Assembly: GCA_964565665.1 (NCBI GenBank)
Contig: CAZMFZ010000135.1
Location: 1 to 8,667 of the forward strand
From: CAZMFZ01 sp964565665
GTDB lineage: Bacteria; Bacteroidota; Bacteroidia; Cytophagales; UBA9547
DNA length: 8,667 nucleotides
Direction: 5' to 3'
Below, in pieces: positions 1 to 7,254 of the stretch (positions are counted from its first letter, which is position 1; every line of letters starts with the position of its first letter). The position numbers were made by a program, and so were the translations under genes. The notes under the pieces were generated by a model. The model did not search any database. It saw only the letters and a list, made by a program, of their open reading frames with translations, and had not been told where the DNA came from.

Positions 1-1
1 C

Positions 2-784
2 TTAAAATCTAAAGGAAAATCATATAATGAGTCCGTACTTGGTGCAGCTGAAGAATTTGCAGTGGAATGTGCTATTCTGAAAGTGGCTGGATCTGAGGCA
101 CTAGATTACGTGGTAGATGAAGGTGTACAAATACTAGGCGGATATGGTTTTTCTGCTGATTATCCGATGGATAGGGCTTACAGGGATTCTAGAATTAACA
201 GAATTTTTGAAGGCACCAATGAAATTAACCGTATGTTGATTGTTGATATGCTTTTGAAAAGAGCTTTGAAAGGGAAAATAGATTTGCTTGGTCCTGCCAC
301 AGCTGTTCAAAAAGAATTGATGTCGATGCCAGAACCTGATTCGGGAGAAGTGAGCTTGTTTTCAGAAGAGCACAAAGCCGTTAAAAATTTCAAAAAAACA
401 GCATTGATGGTTGCAGGATTTGCAGCTCAAAAATTTGGTCAATCTTTGGCTAGCGAACAAGAAATATTAATCAATATTGCAGATATTCTGATCCACACCT
501 ATGTGGCAGAATCCGCATTATTGAGAACCGAAAAAATAGTGTCTATAAAAGGTGAAACTGCAAGTGAAGTTCAAATAGCCATCACCAAGACTTTGATTTT
601 TGACACTGTTGATAAAATAAATATAGCAGGAAAAAATGCCATCAATTCAATGACTGAAGGCGATGAACAAAGAATGCTACACATGGGCATTAAAAGATTC
701 ACCAAATATTTGAATATCAATACCAAAGAGACAAGAAGAAAAATAGCTTCGAAACTCATTGAAGCAAATGATTTTAGCCTATAG
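2..784 (+). CDS. Acyl-CoA dehydrogenase, C-terminal part (5' end outside window)
   Basis: FAD-dependent acyl-CoA dehydrogenase, which catalyses the first oxidation step of fatty-acid beta-oxidation in the cytoplasm. The reading frame is open from base 2 to the TAG stop at 782-784, so about 260 C-terminal residues are visible. The GTG at 62 is internal, because codons upstream continue the same protein. Seen: the family signature region ILGGYGF, then YPMDRAYRDSRI, then RIFEGTNEI. The Glu of FEGTNE (codon 209-211) aligns with the catalytic base of medium- and very-long-chain acyl-CoA dehydrogenases. About 190 residues follow that Glu, far more than in short or medium-chain enzymes. This suggests the longer VLCAD/ACAD9-like class of roughly 600 residues with an extra helical C-terminal domain. 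Chain-length preference cannot be read from this part. The gene is closed by the hairpin at 789-819. The family call is secure; the subclass is inference. Confidence 0.93.
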   Translation, partial: LKSKGKSYNESVLGAAEEFAVECAILKVAGSEALDYVVDEGVQILGGYGFSADYPMDRAYRDSRINRIFEGTNEINRMLIVDMLLKRALKGKIDLLGPATAVQKELMSMPEPDSGEVSLFSEEHKAVKNFKKTALMVAGFAAQKFGQSLASEQEILINIADILIHTYVAESALLRTEKIVSIKGETASEVQIAITKTLIFDTVDKINIAGKNAINSMTEGDEQRMLHMGIKRFTKYLNINTKETRRKIASKLIEANDFSL

Positions 785-788
785 ATAA

Positions 789-819
789 ATAAAAAAGCCC
801 CAAATCGGGGCTTTTTTAT
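789..819 (+). terminator. Rho-independent terminator after the acyl-CoA dehydrogenase gene
   Basis: A 13-bp perfect stem (789-801 with 807-819) carries the GCCCC/GGGGC core and a 5-base loop. The right arm contains a run of six T (812-817) and the left arm starts with six A, so the structure could act in both directions. It begins 4 bases after the stop codon. Confidence 0.9.
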
Positions 820-926
820 GGCTTTATCATTTTTCAAATTCTCAATTACGTGTCGAATCATTTGTAATTATATAGAATTTTCATTCTACACTTTCAAAGG
901 AAAAACGAATACCCTAATTTTAAGCC

Positions 927-2648
927 ATGAACAAAATATGGCGAATTAAGCCTGATCCTCAAGAATCGGTTTATCTTCCTCTTGCCAAAGCCATTAATGT
1001 AAATCCATTTTTGGCCAAGCTTTTAACGCAAAGAAATATTTTAGATTTTGATGCAGCAAAAGCATATTTTCGTCCCTCTCTCAATTTCATTCACAGCCCC
1101 TTTCTGATGCAAGATATGCAAAAGGCTGTTGGGCGTTTAGCCAATGCAATACTTTCAAAAGAGAAAATACTAGTATTTGGCGACTATGATGTAGATGGCA
1201 CTACATCAGTTGCTATGGTTTATGATTTTCTGAAAAATCAAACAGAAATTCTACTTGAAAACTTGGCGTTTTATATTCCCGACCGCTATGGTGAAGGCTA
1301 TGGAATATCTACCAAGAGTATAGATTTTGCCTCTGAAAATGGATTTTCCTTAATAATTTCACTTGATTGTGGCATAAAATCGGTAGACAAAATTAAATAT
1401 GCAAACACTAAAAATATAGATTTTATTATTTGCGATCACCACAATCCAGGTGATGAATTGCCGCCTGCTTTTGCAGTTTTAGATCCCAAAAGATCTGATT
1501 GCGACTATCCTTACAAAGAATTATCGGGATGTGGAGTAGGGTTTAAATTGCTGCAAGCTTATTGCATGAGTCAAAATATTAATCTCGAAAAATTATACCC
1601 CTATCTTGATTTACTTTGTGTGAGCATTGCGGCTGATATTGTACCAATGAATGGCGAAAATCGCATTTTCTCCTTTCATGGATTGAAAAAAATAAATGAA
1701 TCGCCTCGAGAAGGTTTAAAAGCTTTGGGAGCAATTGCAGGATTTAAAAAGGAATTGAATATTTCAAATGTAGTGTTTGGATTTGCCCCTCGTATAAATG
1801 CTGCTGGAAGAATAGCACACGCCAATGGAGCTGTTGAACTATTGTTAGCTGATAATGAAGCCATTGCAAAGAAATTTGCTGAAAACTTGAATGTGAATAA
1901 CACTTCAAGAAAAGACTTTGACAGCTCTATTACCTTAGAAGCTATTGAAATGATAGAGCAGCAGGAAAATTTTCAAGAGCTAAAATCGACAGTACTTTTC
2001 AAAAGCGATTGGCACAAAGGTGTAGTGGGAATAGTAGCTTCCAGATGTATTGAAAAATATTATCGCCCTACAATAATATTGACGGAATCAAATGGAAAAG
2101 CTGGAGGCTCAGCACGTTCTGTTGATGGTTTTGATGTATATGAAGCGATAAGCGAATGTGAAGATTTGCTTGAGCAATTTGGCGGCCATACCCATGCCGC
2201 AGGCATGACATTGAAATCCGAAAACGTAGAAGCTTTTAGAACTAAATTTGAAAGGACAGTGAGTAGTAAAATAACTCCCGACCAGCTCATTCCCAAAATA
2301 GATATTGATGTAGAAGTTGGTTTGGAATTTGCAAATGCAAAAACATTTAAAATAGTGAAGCAAATGGAGCCTTTCGGTCCTTGCAACATGACTCCAGTAT
2401 TTCTCACCAAACAAGTATTGCCTCAATATCCCAGAATCGTTGGCGAGAAACATTTGAAATTTTCGGTAAAACATCCCCTTACAAATATTCAAAAAGATTG
2501 TATTGCTTGGGGTATGTCCGATTATTTTGAGTTGCTTTCTTCTCTAAAACCAATAGACATTTGTTATACAATAGTAGAAAACACTTTCAACGACAACACG
2601 ACTATCGAGCTCAATATCAAAGATTTACGTGCATCTATAACTACTTAA
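927..2648 (+). CDS. recJ: Single-stranded-DNA-specific exonuclease RecJ
   Basis: 5'-3' exonuclease on single-stranded DNA, acting in RecF-pathway recombination, mismatch repair and base-excision repair; a cytoplasmic Mn/Mg enzyme of the DHH superfamily. At 573 residues it matches the usual length (about 577 in E. coli). Seen in order: DHH motif I GDYDVDG (residues 85-91, Asp 86/88/90), motif II Asp in SLDCGI (D147), the family DHH triplet D170-H171-H172, motif IV Asp in AADIVP (D237), then FAPRINAAGR (286-295). The DHHA1 domain follows with GVVGIVASR (365-373), GGSARS and the GGHTHAAG loop (419-426). Residues about 455-570 fit the OB-fold. All catalytic positions are intact. The ATG at 927 gives a normal RecJ N-terminus; there is no Shine-Dalgarno sequence. 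A possible promoter is a TACACTTT box at 887-894 with TTTG at 861-864, but this is weak. The next gene starts about 38 bases after the stop with no terminator between, so cotranscription is likely. Confidence 0.97.
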   Translation: MNKIWRIKPDPQESVYLPLAKAINVNPFLAKLLTQRNILDFDAAKAYFRPSLNFIHSPFLMQDMQKAVGRLANAILSKEKILVFGDYDVDGTTSVAMVYDFLKNQTEILLENLAFYIPDRYGEGYGISTKSIDFASENGFSLIISLDCGIKSVDKIKYANTKNIDFIICDHHNPGDELPPAFAVLDPKRSDCDYPYKELSGCGVGFKLLQAYCMSQNINLEKLYPYLDLLCVSIAADIVPMNGENRIFSFHGLKKINESPREGLKALGAIAGFKKELNISNVVFGFAPRINAAGRIAHANGAVELLLADNEAIAKKFAENLNVNNTSRKDFDSSITLEAIEMIEQQENFQELKSTVLFKSDWHKGVVGIVASRCIEKYYRPTIILTESNGKAGGSARSVDGFDVYEAISECEDLLEQFGGHTHAAGMTLKSENVEAFRTKFERTVSSKITPDQLIPKIDIDVEVGLEFANAKTFKIVKQMEPFGPCNMTPVFLTKQVLPQYPRIVGEKHLKFSVKHPLTNIQKDCIAWGMSDYFELLSSLKPIDICYTIVENTFNDNTTIELNIKDLRASITT

Positions 2649-2686
2649 AATGCTTCACACAGTTTAAAATTATTAAGAAGCCTACT

Positions 2687-3502
2687 TTGAAAATAATCAT
2701 TCCAATTTTAATCTATTATTTTTTCAATCTTGAACTTTCTTTTTGTCAATCTAGAGACATTTTCAATAAAGAAAATTCAATAAAATATGCACAGTTTTTA
2801 ATTGAAAACGGAGATTACAGGAATGCTGCAGGCGAGTATTCACGGTTACTACAATTAGAAATTGACAATGATTCGTTGCGATTGCAAACCATAAATTTAT
2901 ATCGAAAAGCAAAACAAAACGATTCTGCATTGTTTTATTTCCATGGTTTTGAGACCAAAAATTTAGCTTTTGAAAAAGAATATATAAATCTGCTTTTAGC
3001 AACTGAAGAATTGAAACAACTCACTCAATTCGTAAAAGCTAGTTCCCTAAATGAAAATGAAAAGCAATTGGCAGCATTGCATCTCTTAATGTACAAAGGC
3101 AATTGGAAAAAAGCCAGAAAACAACTAGAAAATGTAGCTATTGAGCCATTAAGCAAAATTATTGACTATAACAAAATAGTAGAAAAAGGCATAAAATCAC
3201 CTCCTAAAAATATGGTGTTGACGGTGGGCATGTCAGCCATTATTCCTGGTTTGGGCAAGGTATATGCAGGCAGCCCATGGGAAGGATTATCTACTTTTAT
3301 CATTACAGGTTTTTTGGCTTTTTCTGCTTACCGTGGCTTTATACAAAAAGAAGAAGCCAGCATTCCGGGCTGGCTTTACGGGGCGGGTTTCATAGGCTTT
3401 TATGCTGGCAATATATATGGCACAGCAAAGCAGGTGAAAAAATTCAACCAAATGCAACAACTAAAAATTAGAGAAGATTTAGAAGCACTTTTATTCGACT
3501 AA
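2687..3502 (+). CDS. Exported TPR-like protein with C-terminal PGLGxxY membrane region (first of a pair)
   Basis: Function unknown. I choose the TTG at 2687 as start (271 aa) because it puts a signal peptide at the N-terminus: MKIIIPILIYYFF, then ELSFC before Gln21, a plausible signal peptidase I site. The open frame reaches back to 2561, but that part overlaps the end of recJ and encodes an uncharged-poor, unlikely sequence. An AAGAAG lies 8 bases upstream of the TTG. Residues 31-56, 63-85 and 127-150 look like degenerate TPR helical hairpins (ENGDYRNAAGEY, YKGNWKKARKQL). The C-terminal part has IPGLGKVYAG (186-195), two probable membrane segments (about 202-216 and 230-245), FYAGNIYG (238-245) and a charged tail. 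The PGLGxxYAG...GNIYG pattern recurs, as I recall it, in TPR or DUF5683/TM2-like membrane proteins of several phyla. It lies 38 bp after recJ and 3 bp before its apparent paralogue. The coding call is firm; start and role are inference. Confidence 0.8.
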   Translation: MKIIIPILIYYFFNLELSFCQSRDIFNKENSIKYAQFLIENGDYRNAAGEYSRLLQLEIDNDSLRLQTINLYRKAKQNDSALFYFHGFETKNLAFEKEYINLLLATEELKQLTQFVKASSLNENEKQLAALHLLMYKGNWKKARKQLENVAIEPLSKIIDYNKIVEKGIKSPPKNMVLTVGMSAIIPGLGKVYAGSPWEGLSTFIITGFLAFSAYRGFIQKEEASIPGWLYGAGFIGFYAGNIYGTAKQVKKFNQMQQLKIREDLEALLFD

Positions 3503-3505
3503 AAT

Positions 3506-4366
3506 ATGGCTTATTCTCGAAAAGCTTTACATTCTGTAATCATCTTTGCTACACTTTTATGCTCTCAATTTTCAGCACTAGGCCAATCAATTGATGAAAC
3601 TCTCGAGAAAGTAGAAAATTTAGTTCAAAATGGCGATCAAAATCTGGCAATAATACTACTCAAAAGGTGCTTATATTTTGCTGAAAATGAACAACATGGT
3701 GCTATTTTAACTCATTTGGGCGATTGTAATTTGGCATTAGATAGTTTAGAAAATGCCTATTTCTACTATCAAAAAGCACTTGTGCAGGCCTTAAATGACA
3801 GTTTACACACTGAAATTATTTTCAAAATAGCAGGGATATATTTAAAACAACATAAGCCTAATCAAGTGCTGAGTTTAGTTGAAAATCAACTTATATACAT
3901 AAACTCGGTAGTTTTCACCCGCAGGAAATATTATTTTTTAGCATTGGCACATTACCAATTGCACAACTACAAGCAATCCCAAATAGATTTTCTCAATTGC
4001 TCAGCACATACAAATATGATGTTTCACGATTCTCTAACTTTACTGTTTCAGAAACTAGCTACAGAAAAATTCTACAATCCACAAAAAGCAAAAAACCTAA
4101 GTAGAATACTACCCGGTTTGGGACAATGGTATGTGAAAGACTATAAAAACAGCCTCAATTCTTTTTGCTTAAATGCCTCATTACTAGGTTTGGGAATATG
4201 GGGTACGATAGCGTATACACCGTTTGATGGCATTCTTTGGGTGCTGCCTTGGCTGAGACGGTATTATATAGGTGGTTACCAAAAAGCCGAATTTATAGCC
4301 GTAGATAAAAATAATGCCACAGAAAATGTCTATTTGAAGCAAATATTAGAACTTGAGTTCAAATGA
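3506..4366 (+). CDS. Exported TPR-like protein with C-terminal PGLGxxY membrane region (second of a pair)
   Basis: Function unknown; 286 aa. The ATG at 3506 is 3 bases after the previous stop, which suggests translational coupling. Residues 1-26 form a signal peptide (charged SRK, hydrophobic VIIFATLL, then SALG before Gln27). Residues about 30-60, 66-95, 103-126 and 141-165 have TPR-like alternation of small and large residues; LENAYFYYQKAL (81-92) is the clearest repeat. The C-terminal part has ILPGLGQWYVKDYKNSLNSF (201-220), then a hydrophobic segment (about 221-238), WVLPWLRRYYIGGYQKAEF (245-263) and a short tail. Order and spacing match the preceding protein: signal peptide, TPR-like region, PGLGxxY, hydrophobic segment, Y/G-rich second segment. 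I infer an old tandem duplication with strong divergence. The pair probably acts in the inner membrane or periplasm, perhaps as a complex. No enzymatic motif is visible. Confidence 0.85.
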   Translation: MAYSRKALHSVIIFATLLCSQFSALGQSIDETLEKVENLVQNGDQNLAIILLKRCLYFAENEQHGAILTHLGDCNLALDSLENAYFYYQKALVQALNDSLHTEIIFKIAGIYLKQHKPNQVLSLVENQLIYINSVVFTRRKYYFLALAHYQLHNYKQSQIDFLNCSAHTNMMFHDSLTLLFQKLATEKFYNPQKAKNLSRILPGLGQWYVKDYKNSLNSFCLNASLLGLGIWGTIAYTPFDGILWVLPWLRRYYIGGYQKAEFIAVDKNNATENVYLKQILELEFK

Positions 4367-4402
4367 AAGCTGTCTGATAGCTTTGTATAATATAATTTTT
4401 TT
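4366..4402 (+). terminator. Possible weak terminator after the recJ gene cluster
   Basis: AAAGCT (4366-4371) pairs with AGCTTT (4379-4384) around a 7-base loop. A run of eight T lies about 10 bases further on (4395-4402). The stem overlaps the stop codon and the T-run is displaced, so efficiency is doubtful. Confidence 0.35.
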
Positions 4403-4435
4403 CATTTATCTCAATAATTTTTTATGGAAACGGCT

Positions 4436-4443
4436 TACTTTAG
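4436..4443 (+). promoter_or_regulatory. Candidate Bacteroidota -7 box for the secreted cupredoxin-like gene
   Basis: TACTTTAG differs by one base from the Bacteroidota -7 consensus TAnnTTTG. It would start transcription near 4449, giving a leader of about 50 bases. No convincing TTG -33 element is seen at the expected distance; the stretch there is only T-rich. Similar TAnnTTAG boxes lie upstream of both rhomboid genes. Confidence 0.3.
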
Positions 4444-4500
4444 TATCACAGTTCAGATTAAAGCCAAAATATCCTTTACAACACCATAAATCCTTAAATT

Positions 4501-6273
4501 ATGAACTTAATCATTACCAAAACCTTTTTTCTGCTATCTGTTTCTTTTGTTTTTAGCTTTTATACTTGGGCGGATAAAACGATTGATGTTGGTGCAAATG
4601 GAAGTTCCTTTTCAACTTCCACAACGCCTGTAAGCATCACTTTAGGGGAAAAAATTATTTTTAATTTTATAGGCGGATTTCATAATGCCGAATCAGTATC
4701 TATCCCTGCCGGTGCAGCTAGTTTTAGAAGTGGAAATGCTCCATCATCTGGAAAATTCGATTACATCCCTTCTATAGTTGGTGTTTATACATTCAAATGT
4801 GAAATTCATGGTGCCAGTGGAACAAGTGGCATGGTAGGAAGCTTCACTGTAACAGGCACAGCGTCAACTTCTTCCATCATCACAGGGCAATTAAGCTCCT
4901 TAACAATTTGTGGAGGAAATGCTATTCAGTTTCCATTTACCACAACTGGTATATTTAACAGTGACGGTATATTTGTAGCTCAGCTATCAGATATGACCGG
5001 CTCTTTCAACAATGCTACAGTTATAGCTTCAAACTTAGCCAATCCCAATATAATGAATGCCACCATTCCATCTGCTATTGCTAGTGGAAACCAATACCGT
5101 ATGAGAGTAATTTATACATCTCTGATTGAAAATATAAACGGCAGTGATAATGGAGCGGACATTGTGGCATCTTCAAACCCCTCTTTATTGATTTCTTCCA
5201 ACTTTATAGGCTCCATTTGTCCGGGTACATTAGTTAGCTTTAGTGCTACTGGTTTCAATACTTTGGGTTCAAAAACTTATGACTGGTTTGTTAATGGCTC
5301 TGTTACAGGTGTAAAAGATGAAATTTATAATACCTCTATTATTGGTAATGGAGATATGGTTTTTGCAAAACTCTACTCATCTGCTTCTTGTTCGTCTAAT
5401 TTAGTAACAGTTGTTTCAAATAGCATAGTATATGAAGTAAGTGCAAATATTGTACCTACAATCTCTATTTCTGGAACTTCTAATTATTTAAACAACTGTC
5501 CTGAGCGGGTGATTACTATTACATCTTTTGTGAATGGTGGGGGAATTAACCCAATCGTAAATTGGAGCGTCACTGGTATTTCAGTATCTACTCTAATTGG
5601 AAATAATTTTATAGTAAAAATTTCTAAAGGAAATATCTCCGCTACCCTAATTTCTTCATTAAGCTGCGCGAATAATAAAACAGTGACTTCAAATATTCTT
5701 ATGCCAATTCCTTTTATTTCTGAAGAGCCCTTAGCCAATGTCCTAATTACTACTTCTGGTTCGGGATTAGAGGTAATTAGAATACTAGAGGGGACCAAAA
5801 ACAACGCTTTCGGTGGCCCATTTTTGTGGTATTTAAATAATAATCCATTACCAAATTCAAATTCTGCCTCTTTTACTCCTACAGTTTCAGGAGTATATAA
5901 AGCATCTTTTATTCAAACTTGCCCTTCAACTTCTGACGGTTATAATTTTACCCTTCCCACAACCTCTGTTAATAACCCAGATTTCATAAATGATATCACT
6001 ATCTACCCCAATCCTGCCACCGACAAAATATTTATCTCGGTAAAAAGCGGCACAGCCAAAGCCGAATTGGTGAGTTTTATTTATAATTTAGATGGCAAAA
6101 AGCTAATTGAAAAACCATTCGAATCAGGTACTTGCAAAGGTAGAAAAGGCAAGCAATGCCTATGCCCTGGGGTAGATGAAGTAGACGTAAGCGATTTAAA
6201 TGCAGGTACTTATATCGTATTTGTAACAGATGGGCTCAAAACACTAACAAAAAAGAAAATTATAAAGCAGTAA
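4501..6273 (+). CDS. Secreted protein with plastocyanin-like N-terminal domain and T9SS C-terminal sorting domain
   Basis: Predicted extracellular or cell-surface protein, 590 aa. Residues 1-24 are a signal peptide (hydrophobic core FFLLSVSFVFSF, cut after TWA). Residues 26-118 resemble a cupredoxin: ITLGEKIIFNF, then His61 in GFHNAE, then YTFKCEIHG (Cys100, His103) and Met111 in SGMVGSFTV. His, Cys, His, Met in this order are the four ligands of a type 1 blue-copper site. The His103-Met111 loop is longer than in plant plastocyanin, so copper binding is likely but not certain. Residues about 125-495 are Ser/Thr/Asn-rich beta-type sequence, probably Ig-like repeats, with paired Cys. Residues about 498-590 are a type A T9SS sorting domain: IYPNP (501-505), VSFIYNLDGK, VDVSDLNAGTYIV, and a basic end KKKIIKQ. 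A Cys-rich insert (543-560) interrupts it. The gene has its own upstream gap and terminator, so it is probably monocistronic. Its role is unknown; electron transfer or copper binding at the cell surface is inference. Confidence 0.88.
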   Translation: MNLIITKTFFLLSVSFVFSFYTWADKTIDVGANGSSFSTSTTPVSITLGEKIIFNFIGGFHNAESVSIPAGAASFRSGNAPSSGKFDYIPSIVGVYTFKCEIHGASGTSGMVGSFTVTGTASTSSIITGQLSSLTICGGNAIQFPFTTTGIFNSDGIFVAQLSDMTGSFNNATVIASNLANPNIMNATIPSAIASGNQYRMRVIYTSLIENINGSDNGADIVASSNPSLLISSNFIGSICPGTLVSFSATGFNTLGSKTYDWFVNGSVTGVKDEIYNTSIIGNGDMVFAKLYSSASCSSNLVTVVSNSIVYEVSANIVPTISISGTSNYLNNCPERVITITSFVNGGGINPIVNWSVTGISVSTLIGNNFIVKISKGNISATLISSLSCANNKTVTSNILMPIPFISEEPLANVLITTSGSGLEVIRILEGTKNNAFGGPFLWYLNNNPLPNSNSASFTPTVSGVYKASFIQTCPSTSDGYNFTLPTTSVNNPDFINDITIYPNPATDKIFISVKSGTAKAELVSFIYNLDGKKLIEKPFESGTCKGRKGKQCLCPGVDEVDVSDLNAGTYIVFVTDGLKTLTKKKIIKQ

Positions 6274-6307
6274 TACTTCATTAAAGAAAATATATATTTA
6301 CTCCTAT

Positions 6308-6331
6308 AGCCCTCGGTTTAAACCGAGGGCT
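6308..6331 (+). terminator. Palindromic rho-independent terminator after the T9SS gene
   Basis: A perfect 24-base palindrome with half-site AGCCCTCGGTTT folds into a G+C-rich stem with a TTAA loop. On the plus strand it is followed by TTATTTATT. It lies 34 bases after the stop codon. It ends the upstream gene and separates it from the rhomboid genes. Confidence 0.8.
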
Positions 6332-6390
6332 TATTTATTGCAGCTCAGCATATTTTTTACAATTTTCATTTCTACAATTTTTCTAATTCG

Positions 6391-6398
6391 TATTTTAG
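6391..6398 (+). promoter_or_regulatory. Candidate -7 box for the first rhomboid gene
   Basis: TATTTTAG fits the TAnnTTxG form of the Bacteroidota -7 element and lies 19 bases before the ATG at 6418, after the terminator. The upstream -33 region is only T-rich (ATTTTC near 6362-6367). The implied leader is very short, about 14 bases. Confidence 0.3.
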
Positions 6399-6417
6399 CC
6401 TTCTCAATCAAATACGT

Positions 6418-7206
6418 ATGTTTGGAAATTTTCAGTTTACCCCGGTGGTTAGGGCTTTGCTAATACTTAATCTCGCAGTATTTGTGATTGGAAGGTTTAT
6501 ATTCAATCTCACTCCCCTTTTTGGCTTGCGATATGTACTTTCGCAAAATTTCCATGTGTTCCAGTTTTTTACTTATATGTTTTTACATGCCGATTTCGGG
6601 CATGTATTCTTCAATATGTTTGCCCTTTTCGTATTCGGACCTATGTTAGAACATTTTTGGGGTACAAAAAAATTCTTAATTTTTTATGTTGTTACCGGAA
6701 TAGGAGCAGGTGTAATATATTCCCTTATCACTTTTTACCAAATGTACGAGTTGCAAAATGCAATCTCAATTTATGCCTCTAACCCAAATCCTGATGCTTT
6801 TGTTATTTTTGTAAATAAATTTGGCTTTGGCAGTTATAATTTTGTGAACGCCTTTGCAGAAAATCCAAATGATTCGCAGTTTATAAGCAAAAGCCTTCAA
6901 ATAGCCAATGAAATTTTTGCCTTGAAATCAAATGTGCCTCTTATTGGGGCTTCAGGAGCTGTATTTGGAATACTAATGGCATATGGAATGACATTTCCAC
7001 AAACTGAACTATTTATTTTTCCCTTACCTTTCCCTATTAAAGCTTGGGTTTACGTAACAGTTTATGGTATTATTGAGTTATACTCGGGTGTGCGAGCTAC
7101 GGAAGGCGATAATGTAGCTCATTTCGCTCATATCGGTGGTATGATATTTGCCTACATTATGATTCGAATGTGGCGAAAGAAAAATAGAGGGTACGATTAT
7201 TATTGA
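6418..7206 (+). CDS. Rhomboid family intramembrane serine protease with a long pre-GxSG insert
   Basis: Inner-membrane protease that cleaves transmembrane segments with a Ser-His dyad; 262 aa. Seen: first membrane helix at about 10-30, HADFGHVFFNM (H62 and N66 of the HxxxN oxyanion motif), GASGAVFG with catalytic Ser179, and NVAHFAHIGG with catalytic His238 (AHIGG) near the last helix. H235 takes the place of the Asn found three residues earlier in E. coli GlpG. The protein has a basic end (MWRKKNRGYDYY). Between the third helix (ending near Y101) and GASG there are about 75 residues, compared with about 20 in the neighbouring rhomboid. The extra polar, aromatic-rich segment (about 107-173) probably forms a periplasmic or interfacial loop; as I recall, similar inserts occur in other Bacteroidota rhomboids. 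Substrates cannot be predicted. A second rhomboid follows after 48 bp. The ATG at 6418 is well placed, with no Shine-Dalgarno sequence. Confidence 0.94.
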   Translation: MFGNFQFTPVVRALLILNLAVFVIGRFIFNLTPLFGLRYVLSQNFHVFQFFTYMFLHADFGHVFFNMFALFVFGPMLEHFWGTKKFLIFYVVTGIGAGVIYSLITFYQMYELQNAISIYASNPNPDAFVIFVNKFGFGSYNFVNAFAENPNDSQFISKSLQIANEIFALKSNVPLIGASGAVFGILMAYGMTFPQTELFIFPLPFPIKAWVYVTVYGIIELYSGVRATEGDNVAHFAHIGGMIFAYIMIRMWRKKNRGYDYY

Positions 7207-7233
7207 CATTTTAAAGATAGATTGCTAACTTAG
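7203..7233 (+). promoter_or_regulatory. Candidate Bacteroidota promoter for the second rhomboid gene
   Basis: TTG (7203-7205) and TAACTTAG (7226-7233) are separated by 20 bases. This matches the Bacteroidota layout of a -33 TTG and a -7 TAnnTTTG box, with one mismatch. Transcription would begin near 7239, about 15 bases before the ATG at 7255. It suggests the second rhomboid can be transcribed on its own despite the short gap. This is the best of the promoter candidates here. Confidence 0.45.
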
Positions 7234-7254
7234 ATAATTGATTTTCAGCAAAAT

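Noticed and set aside
571..861. Minus-strand open frame across the end of the acyl-CoA dehydrogenase gene
   Set aside because: It runs through the strong terminator and is antisense to conserved coding sequence; no recognisable protein features.
1676..2492. Open frames on the minus strand inside recJ
   Set aside because: They lie fully antisense to a strongly conserved gene, show no domain or start signals, and have the composition of reverse-complement shadows.
2650..2667. ATG just after the recJ stop as start of the next gene
   Set aside because: It is out of frame with the following gene and meets a stop after five codons.
4353..4556. 67-codon open frame spanning the gap before the cupredoxin-like gene
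   Set aside because: It overlaps the end of one gene and the signal peptide of the next, has biased low-complexity composition, and no start signal.
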